DNA from: Bosea sp. ANAM02
GTDB taxonomy: Bacteria > Pseudomonadota > Alphaproteobacteria > Rhizobiales > Beijerinckiaceae
Length of the DNA stretch: 64,000 bases
Direction: 5' to 3'
Assembly (NCBI RefSeq): GCF_011764485.1
Contig: NZ_AP022848.1
Span: 4,554,001 to 4,618,000, forward strand
Part shown: positions 8,526 through 17,340 of the stretch, piece by piece
Position numbering within the stretch: the stretch's first letter is position 1
How the letters are laid out: each line of letters begins with the position of its first letter
Notes under the pieces: model-generated
Told to the model about the DNA's origin: nothing
The model's database searches: none
What the model saw: only the letters and a program-made list of their open reading frames with translations
Position numbers and translations under genes: made by a program

Positions 8526-10019
8526 TCAGATCCGCGCCACCACACTCTTGAGCTTGCAGTAGGAGCGCAAGCCCGCCATGCCCTTGGCGCGGCCAAAGCC
8601 GGATTTGCGGTTGCCGCCGAAGGGCATCGCGATGCCGCCGGCGAAGAACTCGTTGATATAGACCTGCCCCGCATCGACCGCCCGGGCGAAACGCCAGGCC
8701 TTGGCGTGATCGCGCGTATAGATGCCGGCGACCAGCGCATAGGACGTCGCGTTCGCAGCCGCGATGGCCGCCTCGAAATCGGCGACGACCTGCACCGTCA
8801 GCACCGGCCCGAAGATTTCCTCCTGAACCAGCGGATCGTCCGGGCCATCGGCCAGCACGATGGTCGGCCGATAGAACCAGCCTCCGCCGCACGCCTCGGG
8901 CGGTACGATCGCGCCACCCGCGAGAATGCGATTGCCGGCGGCGCGGGCGCGGTCGACATGGTCGGCGACGCGCGCGAGCTGCGCCGGCGAATTGATCGGC
9001 CCGATCCCGGCATCGCTCAGGCCATGGCCCGGCCGCAAGGCCTGCGCGGCGGCGACAAGGCGTTCGAGCAAGGGAGCGGCGATCGCCTCCTCGACGATCA
9101 GGCGCGAGCCCGCCGAGCAGATCTGCCCGGCATTCTCGAAGATCGCTTCCATGATTCCGGCCACGGCCGCGTCGCGGTCGCAATCGGCAAGCACGGCGAG
9201 GGGAGACTTGCCGCCGAGTTCAAGCACGAGCCGGGTGACATGCTCGGCCGCGGCCCGCATCACGCGTTGCCCGGTGGCGACCGAGCCGGTGAAGGTGATG
9301 TGGTCGATGCCCGGATGGGCGACGAGCGCCGCGCCGGCCTCGGCGCCGGTACCGGCAACGACGTTGAGCACGCCTGCGGGCAAGCCGGCTTCGTGCAGCA
9401 GTTCCGCCAGCATCAGCGTCGTGAAGGGCGTCTGCTCGGCCGGCTTGACGACGAGCGTGCAGCCGGCCGCGAGCGCCGGAGCGATGCCGCGCGCCGCCGT
9501 CGAGAGCGGGTAGTTCCAGGGCACGATCTGGGCGGCGACGCCGACCGGCTCCTCGATCGTCAGTCCGATATGGTCGGGGCCGAGCGGCATGCTGTCGCCA
9601 TGCAGCTTGTCGGCCGCGCCGGCATAATAGGCGAAGGCCTTCACCACGCCGCCGACATCGCCCTCGGCTTCCATGAGCCGCTTGCCGGAATCGAGGGTCT
9701 CGACCACGGCGAAGCGGGCCCCGCGCTCGGCGATCAGGCGGCTCGCCCGCATCAGAATCTCGCCGCGCGCGGCCGGGCTCAGGCGCGTCCATGGGCCGGA
9801 CAGGGCGGCGCGGGCGGCTGCGACCGCTCGTTCGATATCCTCACCATCACCGGCCGCGATGGTAGCAAAGGCCTTGCCCCGGCCGGGATCGAAGCTCTCC
9901 ATCCGCCGCCCCGAGACGGATTCGACGAAGCGCCCGTCGATGAAATGCCCGCCTGGCAGGCCGGCGAGCGTTCCCGTCCGCAAGGCTTCGGCGACAAGTT
10001 CGGCACGGTTCAGGATCAC
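8526..10019 (-). CDS. NAD(P)-dependent aldehyde dehydrogenase
   Basis: A 497-residue ALDH-superfamily enzyme that oxidises an aldehyde to the carboxylate. Visible active-site residues are N169 in PWNYP, E267 in LELGG and the nucleophile C301 in NAGQICS; the cofactor site includes FTGSVATG at 243-250. The GTG start at 10019 overlaps the stop of the enolase-family gene (GTGA), which favours it over the long frame starting at 10856. It belongs to the PuuC/betaine-aldehyde dehydrogenase-like group, in line with the amine oxidase that follows. Confidence 0.92.
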   Translation of the reverse strand: MILNRAELVAEALRTGTLAGLPGGHFIDGRFVESVSGRRMESFDPGRGKAFATIAAGDGEDIERAVAAARAALSGPWTRLSPAARGEILMRASRLIAERGARFAVVETLDSGKRLMEAEGDVGGVVKAFAYYAGAADKLHGDSMPLGPDHIGLTIEEPVGVAAQIVPWNYPLSTAARGIAPALAAGCTLVVKPAEQTPFTTLMLAELLHEAGLPAGVLNVVAGTGAEAGAALVAHPGIDHITFTGSVATGQRVMRAAAEHVTRLVLELGGKSPLAVLADCDRDAAVAGIMEAIFENAGQICSAGSRLIVEEAIAAPLLERLVAAAQALRPGHGLSDAGIGPINSPAQLARVADHVDRARAAGNRILAGGAIVPPEACGGGWFYRPTIVLADGPDDPLVQEEIFGPVLTVQVVADFEAAIAAANATSYALVAGIYTRDHAKAWRFARAVDAGQVYINEFFAGGIAMPFGGNRKSGFGRAKGMAGLRSYCKLKSVVARI

Positions 10020-11122
10020 GCGCCGATCTCCGTGACCTGATAGGCGGCCTTGTCGAGCCAGGACGGCTCGATCTCGACGCCCCAGCCTGGCCCGTCGGGT
10101 ATCGCCACCATGCCGTCGCGCGCCTGCGGCGGGTTGCGCAGCAGGCCCTGCTCCCAGGGGTAGTAATCCGGTCCCTCGATCGAGAATTCGACATAGGGGC
10201 CGGCATTGGCGAGCGCGCCCATGATGTGCAGCGTGAAAACGGTCACCAGCGTCTGGTTGGCCGAATGCGGCGTCACCGGCAGGCCCGCTTCCTGCGCCCA
10301 GCGCGCGACTTTCAGCATCCGCCCGACGCCGCCGATATAGCAGACGTCCGGCTGTACGACGTCGACCACCCGGCCGTCGATCATCGCGCGCCAGACCGCA
10401 AGATCGCAGTCCTGCTCGCCGCCGGTGACGTCGAGGTCGAGCGCTTCCCGAACCTCGCGGGTCCAGGCATGCTCCCAATAGGGACAGGGCTCCTCGAAAT
10501 GAACGATGCCGTGATCCTGCAACATCCTGCCGACCGCGATGGCCCTGGCCGGCGAATAGGCGCTGTTGCCGTCGACGAGCAGCGTCGCATCGGTGCCGAG
10601 CGCGCGCCTGACCTGCGGCACGATCGCCTCCGTCCGGCCCGGCCACTCGTCGATATCGCGGCCGCATTCGCGCCCGACCCGGAATTTGAAGGCGCGGTAG
10701 CCATGAGCGTCGCGCAGGCGTAGGAAGCGCTCGGCCTCGGCCTCCGGCGTGATCTCGCCGCGCTTCATGCTTGAGGCGTAGACGGGGAAGGGTCGTGGCG
10801 TGCCGCCGAGCAATTCGCAGACGCTCTTGCGCTCGATCCGGCCGCGCAGATCCCACAGGGCGGTGTCAAGCCCGGTCATGGCACGGCAGAGATAGGACCC
10901 GGGGAACTTGTGCTCGCGCTCGCCGACGGTCGCGATCAATTCGTCGATGTCGACGGCGTCCGCACCAACCGCCCAGCGCGCGACCTGCCGGTGGAAGACG
11001 GTCGCGGTGATGTCGGCATTATAGGGCGAGAACTGACCCCAGCCCTGGCTGCCATCCTCGCATGTGGCGCGGACGAAGCCGACATCCTGCGTCGAGAAGC
11101 TTTCGAGCCGGGTGATCTTCAT
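10016..11122 (-). CDS. Mandelate racemase/muconate lactonizing enzyme family protein
   Basis: Enolase-superfamily enzyme of 368 residues; members racemise or dehydrate alpha-hydroxy or amino acid carboxylates through an enolate held by Mg2+. Metal ligands are visible as D184 (VDGN), E210 (FEEP) and E236 (GGE). Catalytic candidates are K146 in the KFR motif (the second Lys of the classical KxK is R148 here) and the H286/D259 pair (PHSAN and QPD). This fits the mandelate racemase subgroup, probably a sugar-acid dehydratase or epimerase. First gene of the leftward catabolic operon, divergent from mocR. Start at ATG 11122; the longer frame enters the operator region. Confidence 0.88.
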   Translation of the reverse strand: MKITRLESFSTQDVGFVRATCEDGSQGWGQFSPYNADITATVFHRQVARWAVGADAVDIDELIATVGEREHKFPGSYLCRAMTGLDTALWDLRGRIERKSVCELLGGTPRPFPVYASSMKRGEITPEAEAERFLRLRDAHGYRAFKFRVGRECGRDIDEWPGRTEAIVPQVRRALGTDATLLVDGNSAYSPARAIAVGRMLQDHGIVHFEEPCPYWEHAWTREVREALDLDVTGGEQDCDLAVWRAMIDGRVVDVVQPDVCYIGGVGRMLKVARWAQEAGLPVTPHSANQTLVTVFTLHIMGALANAGPYVEFSIEGPDYYPWEQGLLRNPPQARDGMVAIPDGPGWGVEIEPSWLDKAAYQVTEIGA

Positions 11123-11194
11123 CGCAGCCGCTATCCGTTCCGGGAGCGCCGCCCGGCGGGACCGCAGGCAGCTTCGGCGCAAGAAGGGGCTTGA

Positions 11195-11222
11195 ATTGGC
11201 CTGATCCCAAGGTCCATTCTCA
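11195..11222 (+). promoter_or_regulatory. Candidate MocR operator between mocR and the catabolic operon
   Basis: A 28-base motif, 21/28 identical to 7153-7180, lying 35 bases before the mocR ATG (11257) and 73 bases before the divergent enolase-family start (11122). A third, partial half site (ACAGTCCACTCTTG, 11231-11244) follows with its GTCC 22 bases further on, two helical turns away. Placement suits autoregulation of mocR and control of the divergent operon. Confidence 0.62.
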
Positions 11223-11256
11223 CCAAATCGACAGTCCACTCTTGTCCCGGGACAGC

Positions 11257-12798
11257 ATGGTCAAACGCGAGGAAGGCGCCCTGCTCCAGTCGATTGTGCT
11301 GGACCGCGCGGGCGAGCATGGGCTCAGCGTCCAAATCTGCGCCGGCCTGCGCGAATTGATCCTCGGCGGCACGCTCAAGGTCGGCGAGCGATTGCCGGCG
11401 ACGCGGACGCTGGCGCAGGAATTCAGGGTCGCGCGCACCACCATCGTCGAGAGCTTCGAGCGGCTTGCGGCGGAAGGGCTGATCGAGACCCGCGTCGGAT
11501 CAGGCACCTATGTCAGCCAGGCGCTGGCGAACGAACGGCCGACGCCGGCCGCCGCGGCCATCGCCGCACCGACCGCGCGGGTCAAGCTGGCGCTGGCGAT
11601 GAACACGGCGTCAAAACTGTTCGGCACGCGCCTGCCCCATCAACCCCGCGCCTTCACCACCGCGATGCCGGCCTTCGACGCCTTCCCCATGGCGCAATGG
11701 GCGCGGCTTTCGGGCAAGAACTGGCGCAAGCCACGCCATCAGGTGCTCGGCTATCCAGATCCGCATGGCGAACGGGGCCTGCGGCAGGCCATCGCCGCTC
11801 ATCTCAGGCTCAACCGCGGCATCGCCTGCGAATGGCAACAGGTCTTCGTCGTGGCGGGCGCGCAGCAGGCCTTCCAGCTCATCGCCGCGACGCTGCTCGA
11901 CCCCGGCGACAAGGTCTGGTTCGAGGACCCCGGTGCGATCGGCGCGCGCAACAGCATGATCCAGTCCGGCGTCGACATCGTGCCGGTTCCGGTCGACGAG
12001 GCCGGGCTCGTCGTCGAGGAGGGCCTGCGCCGCGCGCCCGAGTTCCGGCTCGCCTTCGTGACACCGGCTCATCAGCAGCCGCTCGGCGCCAAGATGAGCC
12101 TGGAACGGCGCCTCGCCCTGCTGGAGGCGGCCGAGACCAGCGGCGCCTGGATCATCGAGGACGACTGGGACGGCGAGTTCTGCTTCCAGGGTGCGCCGAT
12201 GGCGACGCTGACCAGCATCGATCGCAGCGGCCGGGTGATCTATGTCGGAACCTTCTCGAAGACGCTGTTCCCGTCGCTGCGCCTCGGCTTCATGGTCGCG
12301 CCGCCGCATCTCGTCGAGCAGATCGGCATCTGCCTCGAAGCCTTCTCGCCGGGCGTTCCGACGGCCCTGCAGGGCATCGTTGCCGATTTCATCGTCGAGG
12401 GGCATTTCGCGACGCATGTCCGCCGCATGCGCAAGCTCTATCAGGAACGCTATCAGGCACTGGAGGACGCAGCGCGGGAGCATCTGACGCCCGATCTGGA
12501 GGTCGTGCCGACCCAGACCGGCATGCACACCATCGCCTATCTCCGCGACGGGCTGGATGCCGTCGCGCTGACGCAGGCCGCGGCGAAACGCTGCGTGACG
12601 GTCGCGCCGATCAGCCGCTTCTGCCTCGAACCCGCCGCGCGGGACGGGCTCGTGCTGGGCTTCAGCGGCTTCACGCCGGCAGAGATCAAGGTGGGCGTGC
12701 TCGACCTGCGCCACGCCATCGACGACCTCATGGCGGCCGGCGAATGGACTGGCGCTTCGGTGGGAATGGCCCTTAGCGGGAAGCCCAATCCTTCCTAG
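11257..12798 (+). CDS. MocR-family regulator (GntR winged helix fused to aminotransferase-like domain)
   Basis: PLP-binding transcription factor of 513 residues. Residues about 25-88 form the GntR winged helix (LPATRTLAQEF...RTTIVESFERL...GSGTYV). The rest is a class I aminotransferase fold with the presumed PLP lysine K335 in GTFSKTLFP and an EDDWDGEF motif near 301-308. I prefer the ATG at 11257 over 11191 because the upstream frame would place the operator motif inside the gene. It sits between two divergent catabolic operons that carry or adjoin the shared motif and probably senses an amine or amino compound, or PLP adduct of it. It is co-transcribed with the GMC oxidoreductase 5 bases downstream. 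Confidence 0.92.
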   Translation: MVKREEGALLQSIVLDRAGEHGLSVQICAGLRELILGGTLKVGERLPATRTLAQEFRVARTTIVESFERLAAEGLIETRVGSGTYVSQALANERPTPAAAAIAAPTARVKLALAMNTASKLFGTRLPHQPRAFTTAMPAFDAFPMAQWARLSGKNWRKPRHQVLGYPDPHGERGLRQAIAAHLRLNRGIACEWQQVFVVAGAQQAFQLIAATLLDPGDKVWFEDPGAIGARNSMIQSGVDIVPVPVDEAGLVVEEGLRRAPEFRLAFVTPAHQQPLGAKMSLERRLALLEAAETSGAWIIEDDWDGEFCFQGAPMATLTSIDRSGRVIYVGTFSKTLFPSLRLGFMVAPPHLVEQIGICLEAFSPGVPTALQGIVADFIVEGHFATHVRRMRKLYQERYQALEDAAREHLTPDLEVVPTQTGMHTIAYLRDGLDAVALTQAAAKRCVTVAPISRFCLEPAARDGLVLGFSGFTPAEIKVGVLDLRHAIDDLMAAGEWTGASVGMALSGKPNPS

Positions 12799-12803
12799 GA
12801 ATC

Positions 12804-14441
12804 GTGCCGGGCAGGCTGGACGAGAGCATCTTGACGGAATGGGACGTGATCATCGTCGGTGCGGGTTCGGCTGGCTGCGTGCTGGCCGGGCGGCTTGCTG
12901 AGGCTGGCCAAGGCTCGATCCTGGTGATCGAGGCCGGGCCGCGCGATCTCAGCCCCTGGGTCCATCTGCCGATCGGCTACGGCAAGACCTTCTACCACCG
13001 CCGCATGAACTGGATGTACCGGACCACGCCGCAGGCGGAGCTGAACGGGCGTGAGATCTACCAGCCGCGCGGCAAGGTTGTCGGCGGATCGAGCGCGATC
13101 AACGCCATGGTCTATGCCCGCGGCCAGGCGGAGGATTTCGACGAGTGGAAGCGGCTCGGCAATCCCGGCTGGGGCTGGGCCGAGGTGCTCGCCGCCTATA
13201 GGCGGATGGAGGACCACGCGCTGGGCGCCTCGATCTGGCACGGCGCCGGTGGGCCGCTCCATGTCGAGAACGTTGCGGGAGAAGTCCACCCCCTGACCCC
13301 GCTTTTCGTCAAGGCGGCCGGCGAAGCGGGCCTGCGCTTCAATCCGGACCTCAACGGCGCGACCAGCGAGGGCGCCGGCTTCTATCAGATCACCACGCGC
13401 GGCGGCCGGCGCGAGTCGGCGGCGCGCGCCTTTCTGCATCCGGCAAGGCGGCGCGGACACGTGAAGCTCGAAACCGACATGCAGGTCACGCGCGTCCTGT
13501 TCGACGGGCGACGCGCCATCGGCGTCGAGGCCAGGCGCGGCGGCGAGACCCTGCGTTTCGGTGCCCGCAGGGAGGTCGTCCTCTCCGGCGGCGCGTTCAA
13601 CTCGCCGCAACTGCTGCAGCTTTCCGGCATCGGCCCGGCGGAACTGCTGAAGCAGCACGGCATCACGCCGCTGCTCGACCAGCCGGCGGTCGGCCGCAAC
13701 CTGCAGGACCATCTCTGCTACGACCATGTCTATCGCTCGAAGCTGCCGAGCCTGAACGATGCGCTGCTGTCATGGCCGGCCCGCATCGGCATGGCCGCGA
13801 ATTACCTGTTGCGGCAGCGCGGGCCGCTCTCGCTCAGCGTCAATCAGGGCGGCGGCTTCTACCGCACAAGGCCGGAGCTGACGCGTCCGGACATGCAGCT
13901 TTATTTCTCGCCGCTGAGCTATGAGCGCGCCGTACCGGGCGTGCGCGCCCTGATGAAGCCCGACCCGTTTCCGGGCTTCAGCCTCAGCGTTTCGCCCTGC
14001 CGCCCGCTCAGCCGCGGCCATGTCGCGATCCGCTCGCCCGATCCCAATGTCGCACCGGAGATTGCGCCGAACTATCTATCCGAGCCGGAGGATCTGCGCA
14101 TCCTGCTGGAGGGCGCGCGCTTCCTGCACCGGCTCGCCGCGACGCCAACTCTCTCGGCCGTGATCGATGCCGCGATCCGGCCGGGGCCGGAAACCGCCGA
14201 CGAGGAGGCCCATGTCGCCGCGATCCGCGCCAACGCCTATTCGGTCTTCCACCCCTGCGGGACCTGCCGGATGGGGCCCAATGCTGATGATGCCGTGGTC
14301 GATGCCCAATTGCGGGTGCACGGCATCGACAACTTGCGCATCGTCGATGCCTCGATCTTCCCGACCATTCCCTCGGGCAACATCAACGCACCGGCCATGA
14401 TGGTTGGAGAGCGCGCCGCCGCCCTGATGGCAACCGGGTGA
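12804..14441 (+). CDS. GMC-family FAD alcohol oxidoreductase (choline dehydrogenase-like)
   Basis: A 545-residue flavoprotein oxidising a primary or secondary alcohol to the aldehyde or ketone. N-terminal FAD fold GAGSAG at 19-24, a GMC signature GGSSAINAMVYARG around residues 91-104, a second GMC signature GGAFNSPQLLQLSGIG, and catalytic H483 (FHPCGTCRMG) and N528 (GNINAP). Starts may be GTG 12804 or TTG 12831; the first follows a weak ribosome binding site. It directly follows mocR with a 5-base gap. The natural alcohol is unknown; in this setting an amino alcohol or its glutamyl adduct is plausible. Confidence 0.9.
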   Translation: MPGRLDESILTEWDVIIVGAGSAGCVLAGRLAEAGQGSILVIEAGPRDLSPWVHLPIGYGKTFYHRRMNWMYRTTPQAELNGREIYQPRGKVVGGSSAINAMVYARGQAEDFDEWKRLGNPGWGWAEVLAAYRRMEDHALGASIWHGAGGPLHVENVAGEVHPLTPLFVKAAGEAGLRFNPDLNGATSEGAGFYQITTRGGRRESAARAFLHPARRRGHVKLETDMQVTRVLFDGRRAIGVEARRGGETLRFGARREVVLSGGAFNSPQLLQLSGIGPAELLKQHGITPLLDQPAVGRNLQDHLCYDHVYRSKLPSLNDALLSWPARIGMAANYLLRQRGPLSLSVNQGGGFYRTRPELTRPDMQLYFSPLSYERAVPGVRALMKPDPFPGFSLSVSPCRPLSRGHVAIRSPDPNVAPEIAPNYLSEPEDLRILLEGARFLHRLAATPTLSAVIDAAIRPGPETADEEAHVAAIRANAYSVFHPCGTCRMGPNADDAVVDAQLRVHGIDNLRIVDASIFPTIPSGNINAPAMMVGERAAALMATG

Positions 14442-14532
14442 AGCGGAACCCTGCCGAATATTCAGGCCGGGGGATGCGAGCCGGCTATTCCGCCGGGGGC
14501 ATTACCGTGTGAAGATCGCGCATCGGAGATGG

Positions 14533-15909
14533 ATGACCGGCATGACGCAAGCCTACACGCTCGACGCTCTGAAGCAGGATGTCACCGACGGCCGCATCGA
14601 TACGGTGCTCGCCTGTCTCGTCGACATGCAGGGGCGCCTGATGGGCAAGCGCTTTCACGCCGCCTTCTTCCTCGAAAGCGGGCATCACGAGACGCATAGC
14701 TGCAACTACCTGCTCGCCACGGACATGGAGATGGAAACCGTAGCCGGCTATACGGCGACGAGCTGGGCCGCAGGCTATGGCGACTATACGATGAAGCCGG
14801 ACCTCTCGACCTTGTGCCGCGTGCCCTGGCTCGAAGGCACCGCGCTCGTACTCTGCGACGTGCTCGACCATCACGGCCACGAGATCGCGCATTCGCCCCG
14901 CGCGGTGCTGAAGAAGCAGGTCAAGCGGCTCGAGGCGATGGGCCTCAAGGCCTATATGGCGACCGAGCTCGAATTCTTCCTGTTCGACCAGAGCTACGAG
15001 AATGCCTGCGCCAGCGGCTATCGCGACCTCAAGACCGCGAGCAGCTACAACGAGGACTACCACATCTTCCAGACGACCAAGGAAGAGGCGGTGATGCGAG
15101 CGATCCGCAACGGTTTGCAGAGCGCCGGCATTCCGGTCGAGAACTCCAAGGGCGAGGCTTCGGCCGGGCAGGAGGAGATCAATGTCCGCTATGCCGACGC
15201 GCTGACGATGGCGGACCGGCACGCGATCATCAAGAACGCCTGCAAGGAGATCGCCTGGGCGCAGGGCAAGTCGATCACCTTCCTCGCCAAGTGGAGCAAC
15301 GCGCATGCCGGCTCCTCCTCGCATATCCACCAGTCACTCTGGAGCGCCGACGGCAAGACGCCGCATTTCCTCGACGCGCAGGCGCCGCACGGCATGTCGC
15401 CGCTGATGCGGAATTACGTCGCGGGACTGCTGGCGCACGCCTCGGACATCACCGGCTTCCTCGCGCCCTATATCAACTCCTATAAGCGCTTCGTCGCCGG
15501 CACCTTCGCGCCGACCAAGGCGGTCTGGAGCGCCGACAACCGCACGGCCGGCTACCGGCTCTGCGGCGCCGGCACCAAGGGCATCCGCATCGAGTGCCGG
15601 GTCGGTGGCTCCGACCTCAACCCCTATCTCGCCATGGCGGCGCTGCTCGCCGCCGGGATCGACGGCATCGAGAAGAAGATGGAGCTGGAAGAGGCCTTCG
15701 TCGGCGATGCCTATGGCGACCGGGATGTCCGCGAAATCCCCAAGACCCTGCGTGATGCGACCGTCGCGCTGAAGGGCTCGGCGATGCTGCGCGAGGCCTT
15801 CGGCGACGGCGTGATCGACCACTATGTCCGCGCCGCCGAATGGGAGCAGGAGGAATACGACCGCCGGATCACCGATTGGGAAGTGAAGCGCGGTTTCGAG
15901 CGCGCCTGA
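14533..15909 (+). CDS. Glutamine synthetase-family ligase (probable gamma-glutamyl-amine synthetase)
   Basis: A 458-residue member of the GlnA fold, likely joining glutamate to an amine with ATP rather than making glutamine. Active-site elements seen: E145-x-E147, the GQE block at 212-214 (in GEASAGQEEI), GSSSHIHQS at 260-268, NRTAGYR at 336-342, R352-x-E354-x-R356 and NPY at 363-365. No adenylylation-site motif is evident at the C-terminus, unlike GlnA1. A GGAG at 14525 lies close to ATG 14533; ATG 14542 and GTG 14509 are alternatives. Association with oxidase and dehydrogenase genes resembles PuuA, IpuC and GlnA3/GlnA4-type pathways, where glutamylation masks a reactive amine. That function is inferred. 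Confidence 0.87.
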   Translation: MTGMTQAYTLDALKQDVTDGRIDTVLACLVDMQGRLMGKRFHAAFFLESGHHETHSCNYLLATDMEMETVAGYTATSWAAGYGDYTMKPDLSTLCRVPWLEGTALVLCDVLDHHGHEIAHSPRAVLKKQVKRLEAMGLKAYMATELEFFLFDQSYENACASGYRDLKTASSYNEDYHIFQTTKEEAVMRAIRNGLQSAGIPVENSKGEASAGQEEINVRYADALTMADRHAIIKNACKEIAWAQGKSITFLAKWSNAHAGSSSHIHQSLWSADGKTPHFLDAQAPHGMSPLMRNYVAGLLAHASDITGFLAPYINSYKRFVAGTFAPTKAVWSADNRTAGYRLCGAGTKGIRIECRVGGSDLNPYLAMAALLAAGIDGIEKKMELEEAFVGDAYGDRDVREIPKTLRDATVALKGSAMLREAFGDGVIDHYVRAAEWEQEEYDRRITDWEVKRGFERA

Positions 15910-15957
15910 CCAATCCTCCCTCCTGCAGCAAAGCCTTCAGCCAGACGGATAGTAACG

Positions 15958-17340
15958 ATGACGATGATCCGATGCGTGTCGCCGGTGGACGGCTCGGTCT
16001 ATGCCGAGCGGCCGGCCTTGAGCCTCGACGAGGCCAAGGCCGTGGTCACCCATGCCCGCAGGGCGCAGAAGGCCTGGGCGAAGCGCCCGCTCGACGAGCG
16101 CATCGCATTGGTGCTCAAGGGCGTCGCGCGGCTCAACGAGATGGGCGACGAGGTGGTAACCGAGCTCGCCTGGCAGATGGGCCGGCCGGTGAAGTATGGT
16201 GGCGAGTTCAAGGGCTTCAACGAGCGCTCGAACTACATGGCTTCGATCGCCGGCGAGGCGCTGGCGCCTCTCGTCATCGAGGATAGCGCCGCGTTCAAAC
16301 GTTCCATCGCGCGCGAGCCGCATGGCGTCGTCTTCGTGATCGCGCCTTGGAACTACCCTTACATGACCGCGATCAACTCGGTGGCGCCGGCGCTGATCGC
16401 CGGCAACGCTGTCGTCCTCAAGCATGCCAGCCAGACATTGCTCACCGGCGAGCGCTTGGCGCGGGCTTTCCATGAGGCCGGCGTGCCGGAAGAGGTCTTT
16501 GCGAACGTCTTCCTCGACCACGAGACCTCGTCGCGCCTGATCGCCGAGAAGCAGTTCGACTTCATCAACTTCACCGGCTCCGTCGCGGGCGGGCAGGCGA
16601 TCGAGCGCGCGGCGGCGGGGACCTTCACCGGGATCGGGCTGGAGCTCGGCGGCAAGGACCCCGGCTATGTCATGGAGGACGCCGATCTCGACAAGGCGGT
16701 CGACACGCTGATGGACGGCGCGACCTTCAATTCCGGGCAGTGCTGCTGCGGCATCGAGCGCATCTATGTGCATGCGAGCCTCTACGACGCCTTCGTCGAG
16801 AAATCGGTCGCCTGGGTCTCGAATTACCGCCTCGGCAACCCGCTCGATCGAGAGACCTCGCTCGGCCCGATGGCCCACAAGCGCTTCGCGCAGGTGGTGC
16901 GCGAGCAGATCGCGGAGGCGACCGCGAAGGGCGCACGAGCGCTGGTCGATCCCAAGCTGTTCCCGCAGGACGATGGCGGCGCCTATCTCGCGCCGCAGGT
17001 CCTGGTCGATGTCGACCATTCCATGACGATCATGCGCGAGGAGACCTTCGGACCGGCGGTCGGCATCATGAAGGTGCGCGACGATGCCGAAGCTGTCGCA
17101 CTGATGAACGACTCGAAATACGGCCTTACCGTCTCGCTCTGGACCGGCGATGCCGAGCGCGCAGCCCGGCTCGGCCAGGAGCTGGAAACCGGCACCGTCT
17201 TCATGAACCGCGCCGATTATCTCGACCCGGCCCTGTGCTGGACCGGCGTCAAGGAGACCGGGCGCGGCGGCTCGCTCTCGGTCATCGGCTTCCACAACCT
17301 CACCCGTCCGAAATCCTACCATCTGAAGAGAGCTGGCTGA
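15958..17340 (+). CDS. Aldehyde dehydrogenase (second of the locus)
   Basis: A 460-residue ALDH, slightly short for the family, with N132 (PWNYP), E229 (LELGG) and a triple-cysteine NSGQCCCG in which C263 aligns with the catalytic Cys. The cofactor loop is FTGSVAGG (205-212). It starts 48 bases after the ligase and its stop overlaps the alcohol dehydrogenase start. It is only distantly similar to the first ALDH, so the two probably act on different aldehydes. The neighbours suggest it oxidises an aldehyde made from a glutamylated amino alcohol. Confidence 0.9.
   Translation: MTMIRCVSPVDGSVYAERPALSLDEAKAVVTHARRAQKAWAKRPLDERIALVLKGVARLNEMGDEVVTELAWQMGRPVKYGGEFKGFNERSNYMASIAGEALAPLVIEDSAAFKRSIAREPHGVVFVIAPWNYPYMTAINSVAPALIAGNAVVLKHASQTLLTGERLARAFHEAGVPEEVFANVFLDHETSSRLIAEKQFDFINFTGSVAGGQAIERAAAGTFTGIGLELGGKDPGYVMEDADLDKAVDTLMDGATFNSGQCCCGIERIYVHASLYDAFVEKSVAWVSNYRLGNPLDRETSLGPMAHKRFAQVVREQIAEATAKGARALVDPKLFPQDDGGAYLAPQVLVDVDHSMTIMREETFGPAVGIMKVRDDAEAVALMNDSKYGLTVSLWTGDAERAARLGQELETGTVFMNRADYLDPALCWTGVKETGRGGSLSVIGFHNLTRPKSYHLKRAG

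Noticed and set aside
11191..11256. Earlier ATG for mocR
   Set aside because: It would put the candidate operator inside the reading frame and adds 22 residues without family support.
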